Below, in pieces: positions 32,322 to 42,826 of a stretch of 64,000 nucleotides of DNA. The DNA is from Atherix ibis (taxonomy: Eukaryota; Arthropoda; Insecta; Diptera; Athericidae). The translations under genes were made by a program, and so were the position numbers. Position 1 is the first letter of the stretch, and each line of letters opens with the position of its first letter. The notes below the pieces were generated by a model. That model was not told where the DNA came from. It did no database searches and saw nothing but the letters and a program-made list of their open reading frames with translations. The DNA is taken from NCBI GenBank assembly GCA_958298945.1, contig OY282609.1:53540220-53604219 (forward strand). Direction: 5' to 3'.

Positions 32322-35300
32322 TTACATACATATGTATGTCTTTTCCCCCATTACTTCCTCCACAGTTGCTGGTTGCCAACCTGGCTTCATAGGATTCTTA
32401 TAATCCCGAGCTATCACCCTTTCTCCTTTTGAGAATGTGACATCTCTGTGTCCTCTGAAATACTGTATTTGCCTTTGGATTCTTTCTGCTGTTTTTGGTA
32501 TTTTTAGCAAATCTAATCTACTTCTTAAGCTTCTGCCCAAAAATTTGTTCGCTGGTGATTCGCCCGTTGTTAGGTGTGGTGCGTTTCTGTAGGCGAATAA
32601 GTACTTGCTGATTAGATTATTTGCGCTGTCGTGAGCCTTGTTATCTTTTAATGCTTTTTCTAAGCCTTTTTTAAAAGATTTCACTCCGTTCTCAGCTAAT
32701 CCATTTGTTTGTGGATGGTATGGCGGACCCGTTTTGTGCAAAATTCCGTTCATTTTGCAGAATCTTTCGAATTCTTCTGACACCAGCTGTGCTCCATTAT
32801 CTGAGATTAGTGTGTCTGGTATACCATATCTTGCGAATATTTCCCTCAGTTTTTCGATCGTATTTGTCGAATCTGTTTTTGTCATGTGGACAATTTCTGG
32901 CCATCTGGAGTATGCATCTATCAGTATCAGATACATCTTGCCCCTGTGTGGTCCTAGAAAGTCTATGTGCACCCTTTCGAACACATATTTGCTGTCAGGA
33001 AACTTCTTTAATCCTGATTTTTCCGGACTGCTGGATTCTGTCAGACATGCCATGCAACCTTTTGCATAGCCTTCTATGTCCTTGTCCAACTTTGGCCACC
33101 AAAAATATTGTCGAGCGATCGCCTTCATTTTGCTGATGCCCATGTGACCTCCGTGTATTTCTTTCAGCAATATTTGCTTACAGTTCTCCGGTATCATTAC
33201 TCGGTATCCCCACATTAGCACATTTTTTTCTATGAAGATTTCATCCTTTCTTTGTGCGAAAGGCTTAATTGACTCTTCAATTTGACTAGGCCATCCAGTT
33301 GTCGTGTATAAAAATACCTTGCTCAGTACTGGATCTTTTCTAGTTTCTCTCGCTAAGTCTTCTGACCTTAGCGGTAGCTGGTCTTCCACCATGAAATGTA
33401 GATAGTCCCCCTCCTCTTGAACTAAATCTCTTTTATTTCTGGGTAGACGCGATAATGTGTTGGCTGGCTCATTGTTCTTGCCTTTTATGTGCTCTATCTG
33501 GTAGTCAAATCCACTCATAAACAAAGCCCATCTTTGCAACCTTCCTGCTGCCATCTGTGGTATGCCTTTATGCTCGCCAAAAATCGTTATCAATGGCCTG
33601 TGGTCAGTGCATAAATTGAAATGCATACCTGCCAAATATTGGTACAATTTCCGAAAAGCCCAATAAATGGCCAAAGCCTCTTTGTGCAAAATTGCGTAAT
33701 TACCTTCCGCTTTTGTTAGCGTCCTTGATATGAAGGTAACTGGTCTATCCTCTCCGTTTGGCATTTCGTGCATTAGTACTGCTGATATGCCCTGGTCGGA
33801 TGCGTCTGTCACTAGTTTTATCGGATAATGTGGGTTATAGTGTACCAAATTTCTGTCCGATGCTAGTTCTTTCTTGACTTCAATAAATGCCTTTTCTGCA
33901 TTTCCTGTCCATTGAAATCTTTCTTTGTTTTGTACTTCATAAATCGGCTTCAACATTTTAGCTAATCTCGGCACAAATTTTCCGTAGAATGTCACCAGTC
34001 CTGTGAATGCTCTTACATCTGTTATGTTTTCTGGTCTCTTTGCTTCGACCATTGCTGCGATTTTTTCTGGGTCCTTGGACAACCCATTCTTGCTTATGAT
34101 GTACCCCAGGTATCTGATTTCTTCCTGGAAAAACTGGCACTTTTTGAGGTTAAGCTTTAGTCCAGCTTCCTCTAACCTCTGCAAAACTTCGTTTAAATTT
34201 TGCATATGCTCGTTATTATTTCTGCCCGTCACTACTATGTCGTCTCGAAATGCTGCAGTTCCTTTGGCCCCTTGTAATACTTTTTCTACTACCTTGTCGA
34301 ACTCTGCTGCTGCCGTTTTCGTTCCATAGGGTAATCGGTTGTGCAAATAAATACCCTTAGGTGTGCTCCATGCGCACAATTTCTTTGATCTGTCAGTCAG
34401 CTCTAGCTGATTGTAGGCCGCTGACATATCCAATTTCGTGAACCTTTCTCCACCTCCCAGTTCTGCGAATACTTCTTCCACTTTTGGTGCGGGGTATTTT
34501 ACATCTTGCATGTACTTATTGATCGTGACCTTGTAATCGCCACAGATCCTTACTCCACCTCCTTTCTTTAGCACAGGCACCAATGGTGTGCCCCATTCGT
34601 TGTGCTTTACCTTGGTGAGTATTCCTTCTTTTTCCAGTTGGTCTAGCTGATCTCCGATTGTCTTCTTGAAAGCAAACGGTGTCGCCCTGGGTTTGCAGAA
34701 CACTGGTTTCGCATTATCTTGCATCTTTATGTCTATTTTGCCATATTTATACCTTCCGAACTTGCCGTCGAAAAGTGTCTTGTGCTTGTCGATTATTTCT
34801 TGTAGTTTTGGTCCTTTTAATTCAACATGGTTGATTTCCACTATCTTGTATCCTAGTGCTTCCATCATGACTCTACCCAACAATAATCTACAGCCTGTTT
34901 TTACGACTATTAATTGACATTTTGCCTTTTTTCTACCTGCCTTTATTTCTACGTAGATCTGACCTTCTGGTGCAATTGCGCTCCCGTCATAGAATCTTAA
35001 CGTAGTATTCACTGGTTGCAATTTATGCTGTGATAGATGCCTTTTGTATAATTCCTCCGGAATTACCGATCTGCTTGCTCCTGAATCAAGTTCAGCTAGC
35101 AATTGCTTGTTTCCTATCTTTATTTGGATTTGCGTCGGTTTGACGTATCCCGCCTTTGTTGCTTGAAAGTGAACCTCTTCGCTCGTCCAGTCGTGGTTTT
35201 CTATCTCCACGAAGTGCTGTTTAGCTTGTTCCTTTCCTTTTTTCTGGCATATTTTCCCTAAATGCCCTATTATACCACAACGGTTGCATTTATAGGATTT

Positions 35301-35381
35301 AAATTTGCAGTCTGCGGACTCGTGGTTGCTATAACCGCAATGATTGCATTGTTTGCCGCCTTTTGACTCTTTTCGACGCAA
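32322..35381 (-). pseudogene. Gypsy gag-pol: nucleocapsid, protease, RT, RNase H, integrase (1,019 codons open)
   Basis: One uninterrupted frame. Residues 12-45 hold two CCHC knuckles (C12, C15, H20, C25 and C32, C35, H40, C45). Protease has LDSGASRSVI (98-107). The polymerase shows KLDMSAAYNQLEL and the active site AAFRDDIVV (376-384), with Arg in the variable position. RNase H has VTDASDQGISAVL and CTDHRPL. The integrase has an HHCC finger (HGGHMGISKMKAIARQYFWW, then CMAC) and core blocks VHIDFLGPH, SDNGAQLVS and PYHPQTNGLAENGVKSF. The frame closes early inside a TACATACATATGTATGT microsatellite at about 32,325-32,341. The remaining C-terminal part continues in another frame (next entry), so a small indel there broke an otherwise open polyprotein. 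The upstream gag is missing. Confidence 0.9.
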
Positions 35382-37010
35382 ATGGACTACAAATTCTGGG
35401 CGGAGGTTGTTTATTTGGCAGTACGTGTGCTGAATCGAAATAGAACGAGCACAGTACTGGGAAAATCACCGTACCAATTGTGGTACGATAAAAAGGCGAA
35501 GGTAGATCATTTGCGGATTTTCGGTTCTGAAGTATTCGTACACATTTCGAAGGAGAAACGACAAAAGTTGGATCTGAAAGCAGTCAAGTGTGTGTTCGTT
35601 GGATACGAAAATCATTCGAAATCGTATCGAGTGTGGAATCCGGAGACGAACAAAATCGAGGTGGCTTGTGACGTGATTTTTCTTCTGGAAGAATCAATGG
35701 CCGCACTTGACATTGGTGACGCGAAGAAAAAGGTCGACAAGGATGCGGACGTGTCAGATGAAATTCTGGAGACAGATGATGCGGAAATAACGCCGGAGCA
35801 ACCGATTGATCGTGGTGCAATTTGCGATCTTGATAATAGAAATGTTATCGGACGGCGTTTGCGCGATCGAAATAATATTGCGGCGGCACGACGACTCTCG
35901 TATTTTGCATCGGTAGATCACGTTGCTATGTTGGCTATCGGCGAAGAACCAAAAACGTACGAGCAGGCAATCGAATCGAATGATCACAAACAGTGGGAGC
36001 GGGTAATGAACGAGGAGTATGATTCACTCATCAAGAATCATACATGGAATTTGGTCGATTCGTCAGAGGGTCAAAAGGTAGTTGATAATCGTTGGGTTTA
36101 AATTGAGCGGAATCCGGATGAAAGCAATGATCGCTACAATGCGCGATTAGTAGTGCGCGGATTCACGCAAGAATATGGCATCGATTATCAGGAAACATTC
36201 AGTCCCGTGGTAAAATTTGCATCGATTCGAGCAATATTGGCGCTGGCGGTGTCAAAACAAATGAGGCTGCAACAATTCGATGTAGAGACGGCTTTTCTGA
36301 ATGGCGATTTGAAAGAAAACGTCTACATGAGCCAACCGGTCGGATATGACGATGGTAGCGGACGAGTGTGCAAGTTGGTCAAGAGCTTGTATTGGTTGAA
36401 GCAGGCATCGCGCTGCTGGAACAAGAAATTTACGTCGTTCATTAGCAAACTCATTTCGTGGCCAGTGAATCGGATCCATGCGTTTTTGTGTGCAATGGGA
36501 AAAATGGAATGATGATACTTGCGACGGTTTAATTGCATCGGAAGACGAGAACGAAATTGTTCCAGTCATTGAACATTTGCGCAGGGAATTTGAGGTGAAA
36601 GTGTCCGAGCTCAAATGTTTTTTGGGGCTTGATATCGTGCAGCGATCGGACGGATCGATTCACGTAAATCAGCAGGCGTATGCACGAAAGGTGCTCGACC
36701 GTTGCGGCATGGCAGATTGTAATGCTGTTGCTACACCATCGAACAGTGCACAAAATCTTGGCGATTTTGATGCAGGCGGAGAAGTAAATTTTCCGTATCG
36801 TGAGGCAGTCGGTAGTTTGATGTATTTGGCCGTGGCTACGCGTCCAGACATCAGTTTTAATGTTGGCAGCGTAAGTCGACACTTGGAGAAACCGGCGCCG
36901 GCACACGTGAATGCGGTTAAACGCATTCTAAAATACGTCAAGGAAACAGCGGATATGGGAATCCGTTTTGAAAGCAAAATCGGGTTGGATTTGTGCGGTA
37001 ACAGCTATCT
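35382..37010 (+). pseudogene. Copia A pol: end of integrase, reverse transcriptase
   Basis: The sequence starts abruptly inside the integrase (FWAEVVYLAVRVLNRNRTST, SPYQLWYDKKAKVDHLRIFG). It runs through the linker to a nonsense TAA at about 36,099 after NRW. The polymerase follows: RGFTQEYGIDYQETFSPVVK, LQQFDVETAFLNGDLKENVY and LVKSLYWLKQASRCW. A frameshift near 36,450-36,520 damages the YVDD region. The rest (ELKCFLGLDIVQRSDGSIHV, YREAVGSLMYLAVATRPDIS, VNAVKRILKYVKETADMGIR) ends at the GLDLCGNS stretch, where the minisatellite begins. The RNase H domain and 3' LTR are missing. Orientation and position fit the same insertion as the LTR at 26,538. Confidence 0.85.
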
Positions 37011-37730
37011 CGATCACCTCCACCGAGCACTATATTTGCTCATCTCCACCGAGCACTATATTCGCTCACCTCCGCCGATCACTGTCTCGATCACCTCCGC
37101 CGAACACTATCTCGATCACCTCCACCGAGCACTATATTCGCTCACCTCCGCCGAGCACTATATTCGCTCCCCTCCGCCGAGCACTATATTCACTCCCCTC
37201 CGCCGAGCACTATATTCGCTCACCTCCGCCGAGCGCTATATCTCGATCACCTCCACCGAGCACTACCTCGATTACCTCCGCCGAGCACTATATTCGCTCA
37301 CCTCCGCCGAGCACTATATTCGCTCACCTCCGCCGAGCACTATATTCGCTCACCTCCGCCGAGCAATATATTCGCTCACCTACGCCGAGCACTATATTCG
37401 CTTACCTCCGCCGAGCACTATATCTCGATCACCTCCACCGAGCACTACCTCGATTACCTCCGCCGAGCACTATCGATAACCTCCACCGAGAACTATCTCA
37501 ATCACCTCCACCGAGCACAATCTCGATCACCTCCGCCGAGCACTATCGATAACCTACGCCGAGTACTATCTCAATCCCCTCCACCGAGGACTACCTCGAT
37601 CACCTCCGCCGAGCACTATCGATAACCTACGCCGAGCACTATCTCAATCACCGCCACCGAGCACTATCTCGCTCACCTCCGCCGAGCACTATATTCGCTC
37701 ACCTCCGCCGAGCACTATACTCGCCACCGT
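37011..37730 (+). repeat. GC-richer minisatellite with 26-bp period
   Basis: About 27 units whose common core is CACCTCCGCCGAGCACTATA, with TTCGCT, TCTCGAT or CGATAA between cores. The most frequent spacing is 26 bp, and some units are shorter or longer. The array starts inside copia A pol, so the pol frame runs into it and produces repetitive translations rich in Ser, Pro, His and Arg. Its base composition differs strongly from the AT-rich satellites at 1,705 and 49,092, and the unit sequence is unrelated to them. Confidence 0.9.
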
Positions 37731-37945
37731 CCAACGACCCATCAGACTAATACAATTGTCGTAACATTTCGTTTTCAAGAGATATCAATTGAAAAATAGT
37801 TAAACAAAAAATTTATTTTATTTATTTCTATTTAGTTAAACGATTAAAAAAATAATCAGTTGACAATTACACAATATACTTAATATAAAAACTTAAATTA
37901 ATAGCTTAACTGCTGAATTTTATACTTGAAAATTCCAATTAGAAA
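37731..37945. other. 3' flank of the AspRS-like gene
   Basis: AT-rich. TTTATT at 37,812-37,817 (AATAAA on the minus strand), about 130 bp after the stop, is a candidate polyadenylation signal. Confidence 0.4.
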
Positions 37946-40852
37946 TTATTTTCTTTTTGACATTTTTTTATTAAAAATCCTTAAAACTTTATCCAAATTA
38001 AGTAAAAATCGTCCGTGACTCGGATTGCCATACAAAAAAGATTCAAGAAAAGGATCTGAAGGATCTATTGGAATTTTCAATATTTTCTCCAAAACAAACA
38101 TTTGCAAATCATAATCGTTAATAGAAATGATTCCTTCGCCAACTTTCTTATTATTCAAATATAAAATAATTGCTTGTGAACGGATGCTTGATAGTTCTTC
38201 CATTTTGTTTAATTTCTCCATATCAGCCGTGTGCGGTGCTGTGGCAATATTAAAAAATGATTTAAATTCACCATTCTTCGTTTGCTTAAATAGTGGTGGA
38301 TTTCTTATCCATTTAAATTCGCATTTTTTCACAGTTCGTTCGTTTTTAGTCAACCACAAAATCACATCATTAAAAACTTGTTCCTTTAAATTTATATAAA
38401 ATATTAACACAATAGAATAATTTCTATCTTTAGAAAAAATATATTTCTTACCGTTTCTTCCTTTTGGCCAAACACGATGAACGCACTATCGTCATTTTCG
38501 ATATTTAGGGAACTTTTTAAGATTGTGCACAATTTTGGGTAAACCACTTCCGTATTAGAATATTTGACTAGGATTTCGTTCTTTTAAATATAATTAAATA
38601 ATGAATATTTACAACAACAAAAAATCATAATACTTTAACTTACTTGGATCATTTCGACTAGGAATAAATTACATTGGCAATTGCTGTATTCCTGGTCAAT
38701 GTTACTCCACAAATACGAACTTTTCCGCGTATTAAGAATAACACCGAACGCTGCTATATCACCACCGCTTATTTGATAAAGAATATTTTCTGAAAATTGC
38801 TTGGTCAGATTTATTGTCCTGTATAATGTATTCTTTTGCTGAATAAATGTGGAATATTCTAATTGATCAAATGTCAATGCCGAACGTTCTTCTGCATCTA
38901 TCCAGCTGTCTTCCAATAGTCTCTCAATTAACCGTGATATATCGTCAATGTCCACTACAAATGATAAGCCAATATGCAAATTCGTAATATCCTCTTTTAT
39001 TCTGTATTCATTGGGAATATTCTGTATATTAACCGATTGTTTTTTAGTAAATTCAAAATATCGATCTATTGAACTAGCAGCTAAATACTGTGGATACCAT
39101 GCAGATTTTTCCACACCGGACGGAATCTTCAAATATAACAGCAAATTTATAACAAATCAATTAATAATACACAAAAACGAAAAAAAATAATTCTTTGATT
39201 TACTTGCGTTTTTAGAATCAAGTCTAGAGGAAAATCCAATTCGATAAAATGCATCTTATTGATTAGAAATTCTCTTATCTTCATTAATACTGTCGATCTG
39301 ATTTTTAACTTTTCACCTTTTTTTAAATTTCTTCGTAATAAATGGAATTTATTTTCTACTCTTTTAATCACTTCTAATCTGTAAGCAATTATTTTCATTG
39401 TCAGTGAATTATTTTTCATTTTATGTGCAATTCGGCCATTAATTTTTAGAATAGATCCTCTTGGAATATTATCAAAATCTTCTCTAGCTGCAAGTATTTC
39501 GGAAATACGAAATTTAATAGTTCCACTATTATCGCATAGATACGCAGAACGTTTAGATTTGATTCGTTTTAGCCAACCACATACAATCACTTGTTCACCT
39601 AATTTTGTATTTTTCAAATCATCACAAGTATGTGTTCGACAGGTGAATTTGCTTGAGTTCCTCTCCAAATTTAGTGTAAATTTTTTTGGTATTCTTATCT
39701 TCTTAGGTGTTTTTTTTACAATTAAACCCTCATACGGTTGTTTTGGATCGAGGATCTTCAACTCATTTATGAGTACTTCTATCTTTCCGGTAGCACACAT
39801 CTAAAAGAAAATTTTGTTTATATTCTTTTCCACTTTTTTTTTAAATTTGCTATTCAAAAAGTATTCAGAACAAAAAGACAAACAATATTGGTCCTTACAG
39901 AATTTACATTGATTGGTGGACGAATTTTAACCTCGCCTTTGACAAGTACTACATCACCTTGTCCTACAACCTGAAGTAAATTCCTATGCAGCTAAAAAAA
40001 AAAATGTTTATTATTATTTTCTAAAATGTGAATTTCGCTTACTTGTTCTTCAGCTACTATTTGAGTTGTGCCGTAGCCGTCCCTAAGCTGTTGGAATTTA
40101 CTGTGCATTGCCCGTGGGATCCAACCCACCAAAGTTACGGTTTTTCCAACGTGTTCTTCTCTCAAATCATTGCATGTAAATTGCCGATTCTCAAAGTATC
40201 TTAAAATATTATCACTTCCTGTATTAAAAATTTACAGTAATTTTATAATATAATCTTTGGATTAGTTTTAGAATAAAATAATTCCTCTTACGTGCTATGC
40301 TAATCTCTGTACTAATAACTGCTTTGTCGTGGTTATCACTTAAACTATGTTGGAAAGTCCGTTTTGGATTTGATTTTGCTGGTGGTTCAAAATCAAGAAT
40401 TTTCTCAACTCGCACCTCAATAGAGCCTGTCGGTTGAGTTTTTATACACTTACTGAGCGGTCTTTGAACAACTGTCCCTACAATCTTAACAATCGAATCT
40501 TGCGGCATTTTCGCAATCCGATAGGCTAACCTTTGGTCCTGATCCTAGTTAAGGAATAATATTTTTAAATTAGTAATTAAATAGCGTATTAAAGGAAGAA
40601 TTGCTGAACCACCTGCAATGTGACAATTTGCGTGGCCCCATGAGAGTCTCGTAGTTCAGCAAATTTTACCAAGCTTCTTCTTAATATTCTACCGGTCATT
40701 TCTACTTTGCGACCATGATCCTTATCCCGAAGTTCTCCGCAATTAACAACTGCTGGTGGCGGTGGTGGTGGAGCCATCAGCAGTGAATCCGTAAAGAGAG
40801 GATTCACTTCCAGCAGAGATGGCAAATTCACTATAAAATACAAGTTTTTCAT
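37946..40852 (-). CDS. Divergent aspartyl-tRNA-synthetase-like protein with three OB domains
   Basis: Eight exons in minus order: 40,852-40,613, 40,544-40,292, 40,218-40,043, 39,991-39,899, 39,800-39,204, 39,126-38,644, 38,580-38,452 and 38,383-37,946. All introns are GT-AG and in phase, giving 802 residues. Three AspRS-type OB modules follow each other: about 38-132 (FAELRDSHGATQIV, PTGSIEV), 177-270 (FQQLRDGYGTTQIV, ATGKIEV) and 307-400 (FTCRTHTCDDLK, VIVCGWLKR). Then comes a region collinear with mitochondrial/bacterial-type AspRS (LKIRSTVLMKIREFL, IPSGVEKSAWYPQYL, IDRYFEF, a GAD-like part, and a final SFLYGNPSHGRFLLNLDK). The catalytic signatures are gone. The RCYRDE...RQPEFTQ block of motif 2 is replaced by FTKKQSVNIQNI, EIGGGSIRIH by VGEGIISIN, and GLDR by NLDK. 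I infer a protein that no longer charges tRNA but may still bind RNA or a partner. It could instead be a decaying gene, but the frames are fully open. The ATG was chosen as the first in the open frame; an upstream exon is possible. Confidence 0.75.
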
Positions 40853-41586
40853 TCAATTTAATCACCCAAATATTAACTGTATAATTTTGATCACATACTC
40901 TTTCTTAAATCAAAAATAAAATATGCATAAAAAGTGGACGGGCTATAAAGTATACAACTTAGCAATACAATTTTTATTGTTTTGTGTACATTCCAACAAA
41001 ACACTGGAAGTATCAAATTGGTACAGTATCGGTTGCTCTTAGCTTTTATGCTTATAAGAAAGGATAATAGAAATTTTTAGTTGTCTTTAGAGAGTAACCT
41101 TTCAAAAGAGAATAGCAACATATAAATTGAGAATTATATTTAAAAAAAGTATGTTTTGCAGGCCTTAATACAATTTTTTGATTTATTTCATATGAAATCA
41201 ATACAGTTCCACATACATTTTTATTTAGAACTTTTAGAAATTTCTTGAATAAAGAAAATTATTTTTATTGTATCCCAATCTTATCACATTGCAGGAAAAT
41301 ACTCTTTATTACATTATAAATTCTTTGAATTCCAATTTCCAACCAAAGTCCTGTTTAGTATTTATTTTTGAAGTTTTTATATTATAAATTTACAAATTAA
41401 TCATTGTTTTGGTGGTTCTTTTCAAGTTCTTGGATATAAAAACACTTGAATTTAAAATTCAGAATTACCTAGAAATATGAAATCATTTTAAAAGTCAAAA
41501 GTTATTGAATTATTTAATATATTTGACAAAAAAAAACTATCACAATTATGACATAAAGATTATATACAAAATATTCGAATAGATTT
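40853..41586. promoter_or_regulatory. Upstream region of the AspRS-like gene and 3' flank of COMMD8
   Basis: AT-rich, no gene seen. A donor-like GTATGTG (minus strand, about 40,897) followed by acceptor-like AGs closer to the gene leaves room for a 5'-UTR exon of the AspRS-like gene. Confidence 0.35.
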
Positions 41587-42312
41587 TTAATTGTTGCTCT
41601 CATCTGTTGATGATGTTTTTATATCATTTGAGGTTGAATCTTTTACTTCAATAGTTTTTGAATCACTTGTGTCACTATGTGCGTTTATTTCTTGTTCAGA
41701 TTTACTCAATAGTTTTTGAAATGCTTCTTCCAAAACTGCTATCAATTCATTTAATTTCCCTTTATTTAACTCAAAATGCATTGTAGTCTTTTTACCATTT
41801 TCTGTGCAATTAAAAATCATGTTTACAATATGCTCTCGCCTCGTCAACGAATTACTATCACCCATAATATATCGTATGTCCCAGTCGAAGGATTCTAATA
41901 ATTTTGCAGTTTTTGAGTTATGCTCTCTTAAAAGGAATAAGGCAATTTCTTGTTTGCGAGCTTTAACAGCGTCTATGACACTTTGCTGTAAGTCTTGGCT
42001 GAGATGTGTAAAATGCGAAAGTAGTTCTGCATCAGTGAGCGATTCCAAAAAGTACATTTTGTATATATCGGCAATGGTTTTAACGGATGATTCGAAATCT
42101 TCTGGACTAGCAAAGCCATATTTATGAGATGATTTTACCCACATTGAATGGTCTCGGCATGATCCTATCATATAATCAACGGAGTGATGTAAAATCTTTT
42201 ACAAAAAGACAGATAGTAAATAGATTATTAAACATTATTAATTCTGTCAAATTACGAAACTCACGTCATTTAAAATCTCTTTGTTATCAATATTTAAAAT
42301 GAATTCGTGCAT
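41587..42312 (-). CDS. COMMD8: COMM domain-containing protein 8
   Basis: Two exons, 42,312-42,265 and 42,195-41,587, with a 69-bp GT-AG intron in phase 0, give 218 residues. The N-terminal helical domain follows the COMMD8 pattern (NKEILND|ILHHSVDY, then FESSVKTIADIYKMYFLESL and VIDAVKARKQEIALFLLREH). The COMM domain is about 118-175: FDWDIRYIMGDSNSLTRRE, MHFELNKGKLNELIAVLEEA. COMMD proteins assemble into the Commander complex with CCDC22 and CCDC93, which recycles membrane proteins from endosomes and influences cullin ubiquitin ligases and NF-kappa-B. Unusual is the acidic, Ser/Thr/Asp-rich tail of about 38 residues after the COMM domain, which human COMMD8 lacks. Paralogue assignment rests on the N-domain similarity. 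Confidence 0.8.
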
Positions 42313-42826
42313 TTTCTTATAGTTTTTTATATATAAATTATATACAAAACTTGCTTGTTAATAGTTTTCTTGATAACATAAACTGACAACTAAACTGCTG
42401 TCTGCTGTATCAGTTACAAAAACAACAATAATAATATAATAGTGTTACCGCAATAAATTGAATCGGTTTTAAATTTTATTTGTGAATAGTGCTGAATATG
42501 TCACTTTTGAAATCATATTCAATAGGAAAGTTTAACAATTTGAATAAGTTAATTTATGTAAAAAGTTATATTATTATTTTAAAAGTGTTATTTAATAAAA
42601 ATTCATTTGAAAATAAAATTTTTTCCATAGACTTGCTATAAAAAAGAATTTTTATCATTCGTAAAAATATATTCTCTTTTGGAAACGGTTATGAATAAAC
42701 GATTCTTCAACAGTACCTGTTTACCATATGTTAAATTTGACATTTAATGTCAGTCTATTAACAAATTAATTTTCTCGATTCGATACTAACCATTTGTGTA
42801 GTCTAAAATTAACTAAACATATTAAT
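42313..42826. promoter_or_regulatory. Divergent promoter region of COMMD8 and the O-glucosyltransferase
   Basis: A 514-bp AT-rich interval between two divergent genes, so it should hold both promoters. No motif could be singled out. Confidence 0.4.

Larger units (their letters stand above)
31742..35381 (-). mobile_element. Ty3/gypsy LTR retrotransposon, 5' truncated, inserted in the copia B LTR
   Basis: The 3' LTR is 31,742-31,922 (181 bp, TGTA...TACA). It is preceded on the minus strand by a polypurine tract, AGCGGGGAAGAG (about 31,923-31,934). The pol region runs up to 35,381, where the sequence switches without a break to copia A pol on the other strand. The 5' LTR, primer site and most of gag are gone. 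No envelope ORF is present. Confidence 0.9.

Noticed and set aside
36968..37552. ORFs running through the 37,011-37,730 minisatellite (333 and 194 codons)
   Set aside because: The 5' part of one is copia A polymerase; the rest is translated minisatellite in shifting phases, not a protein domain.
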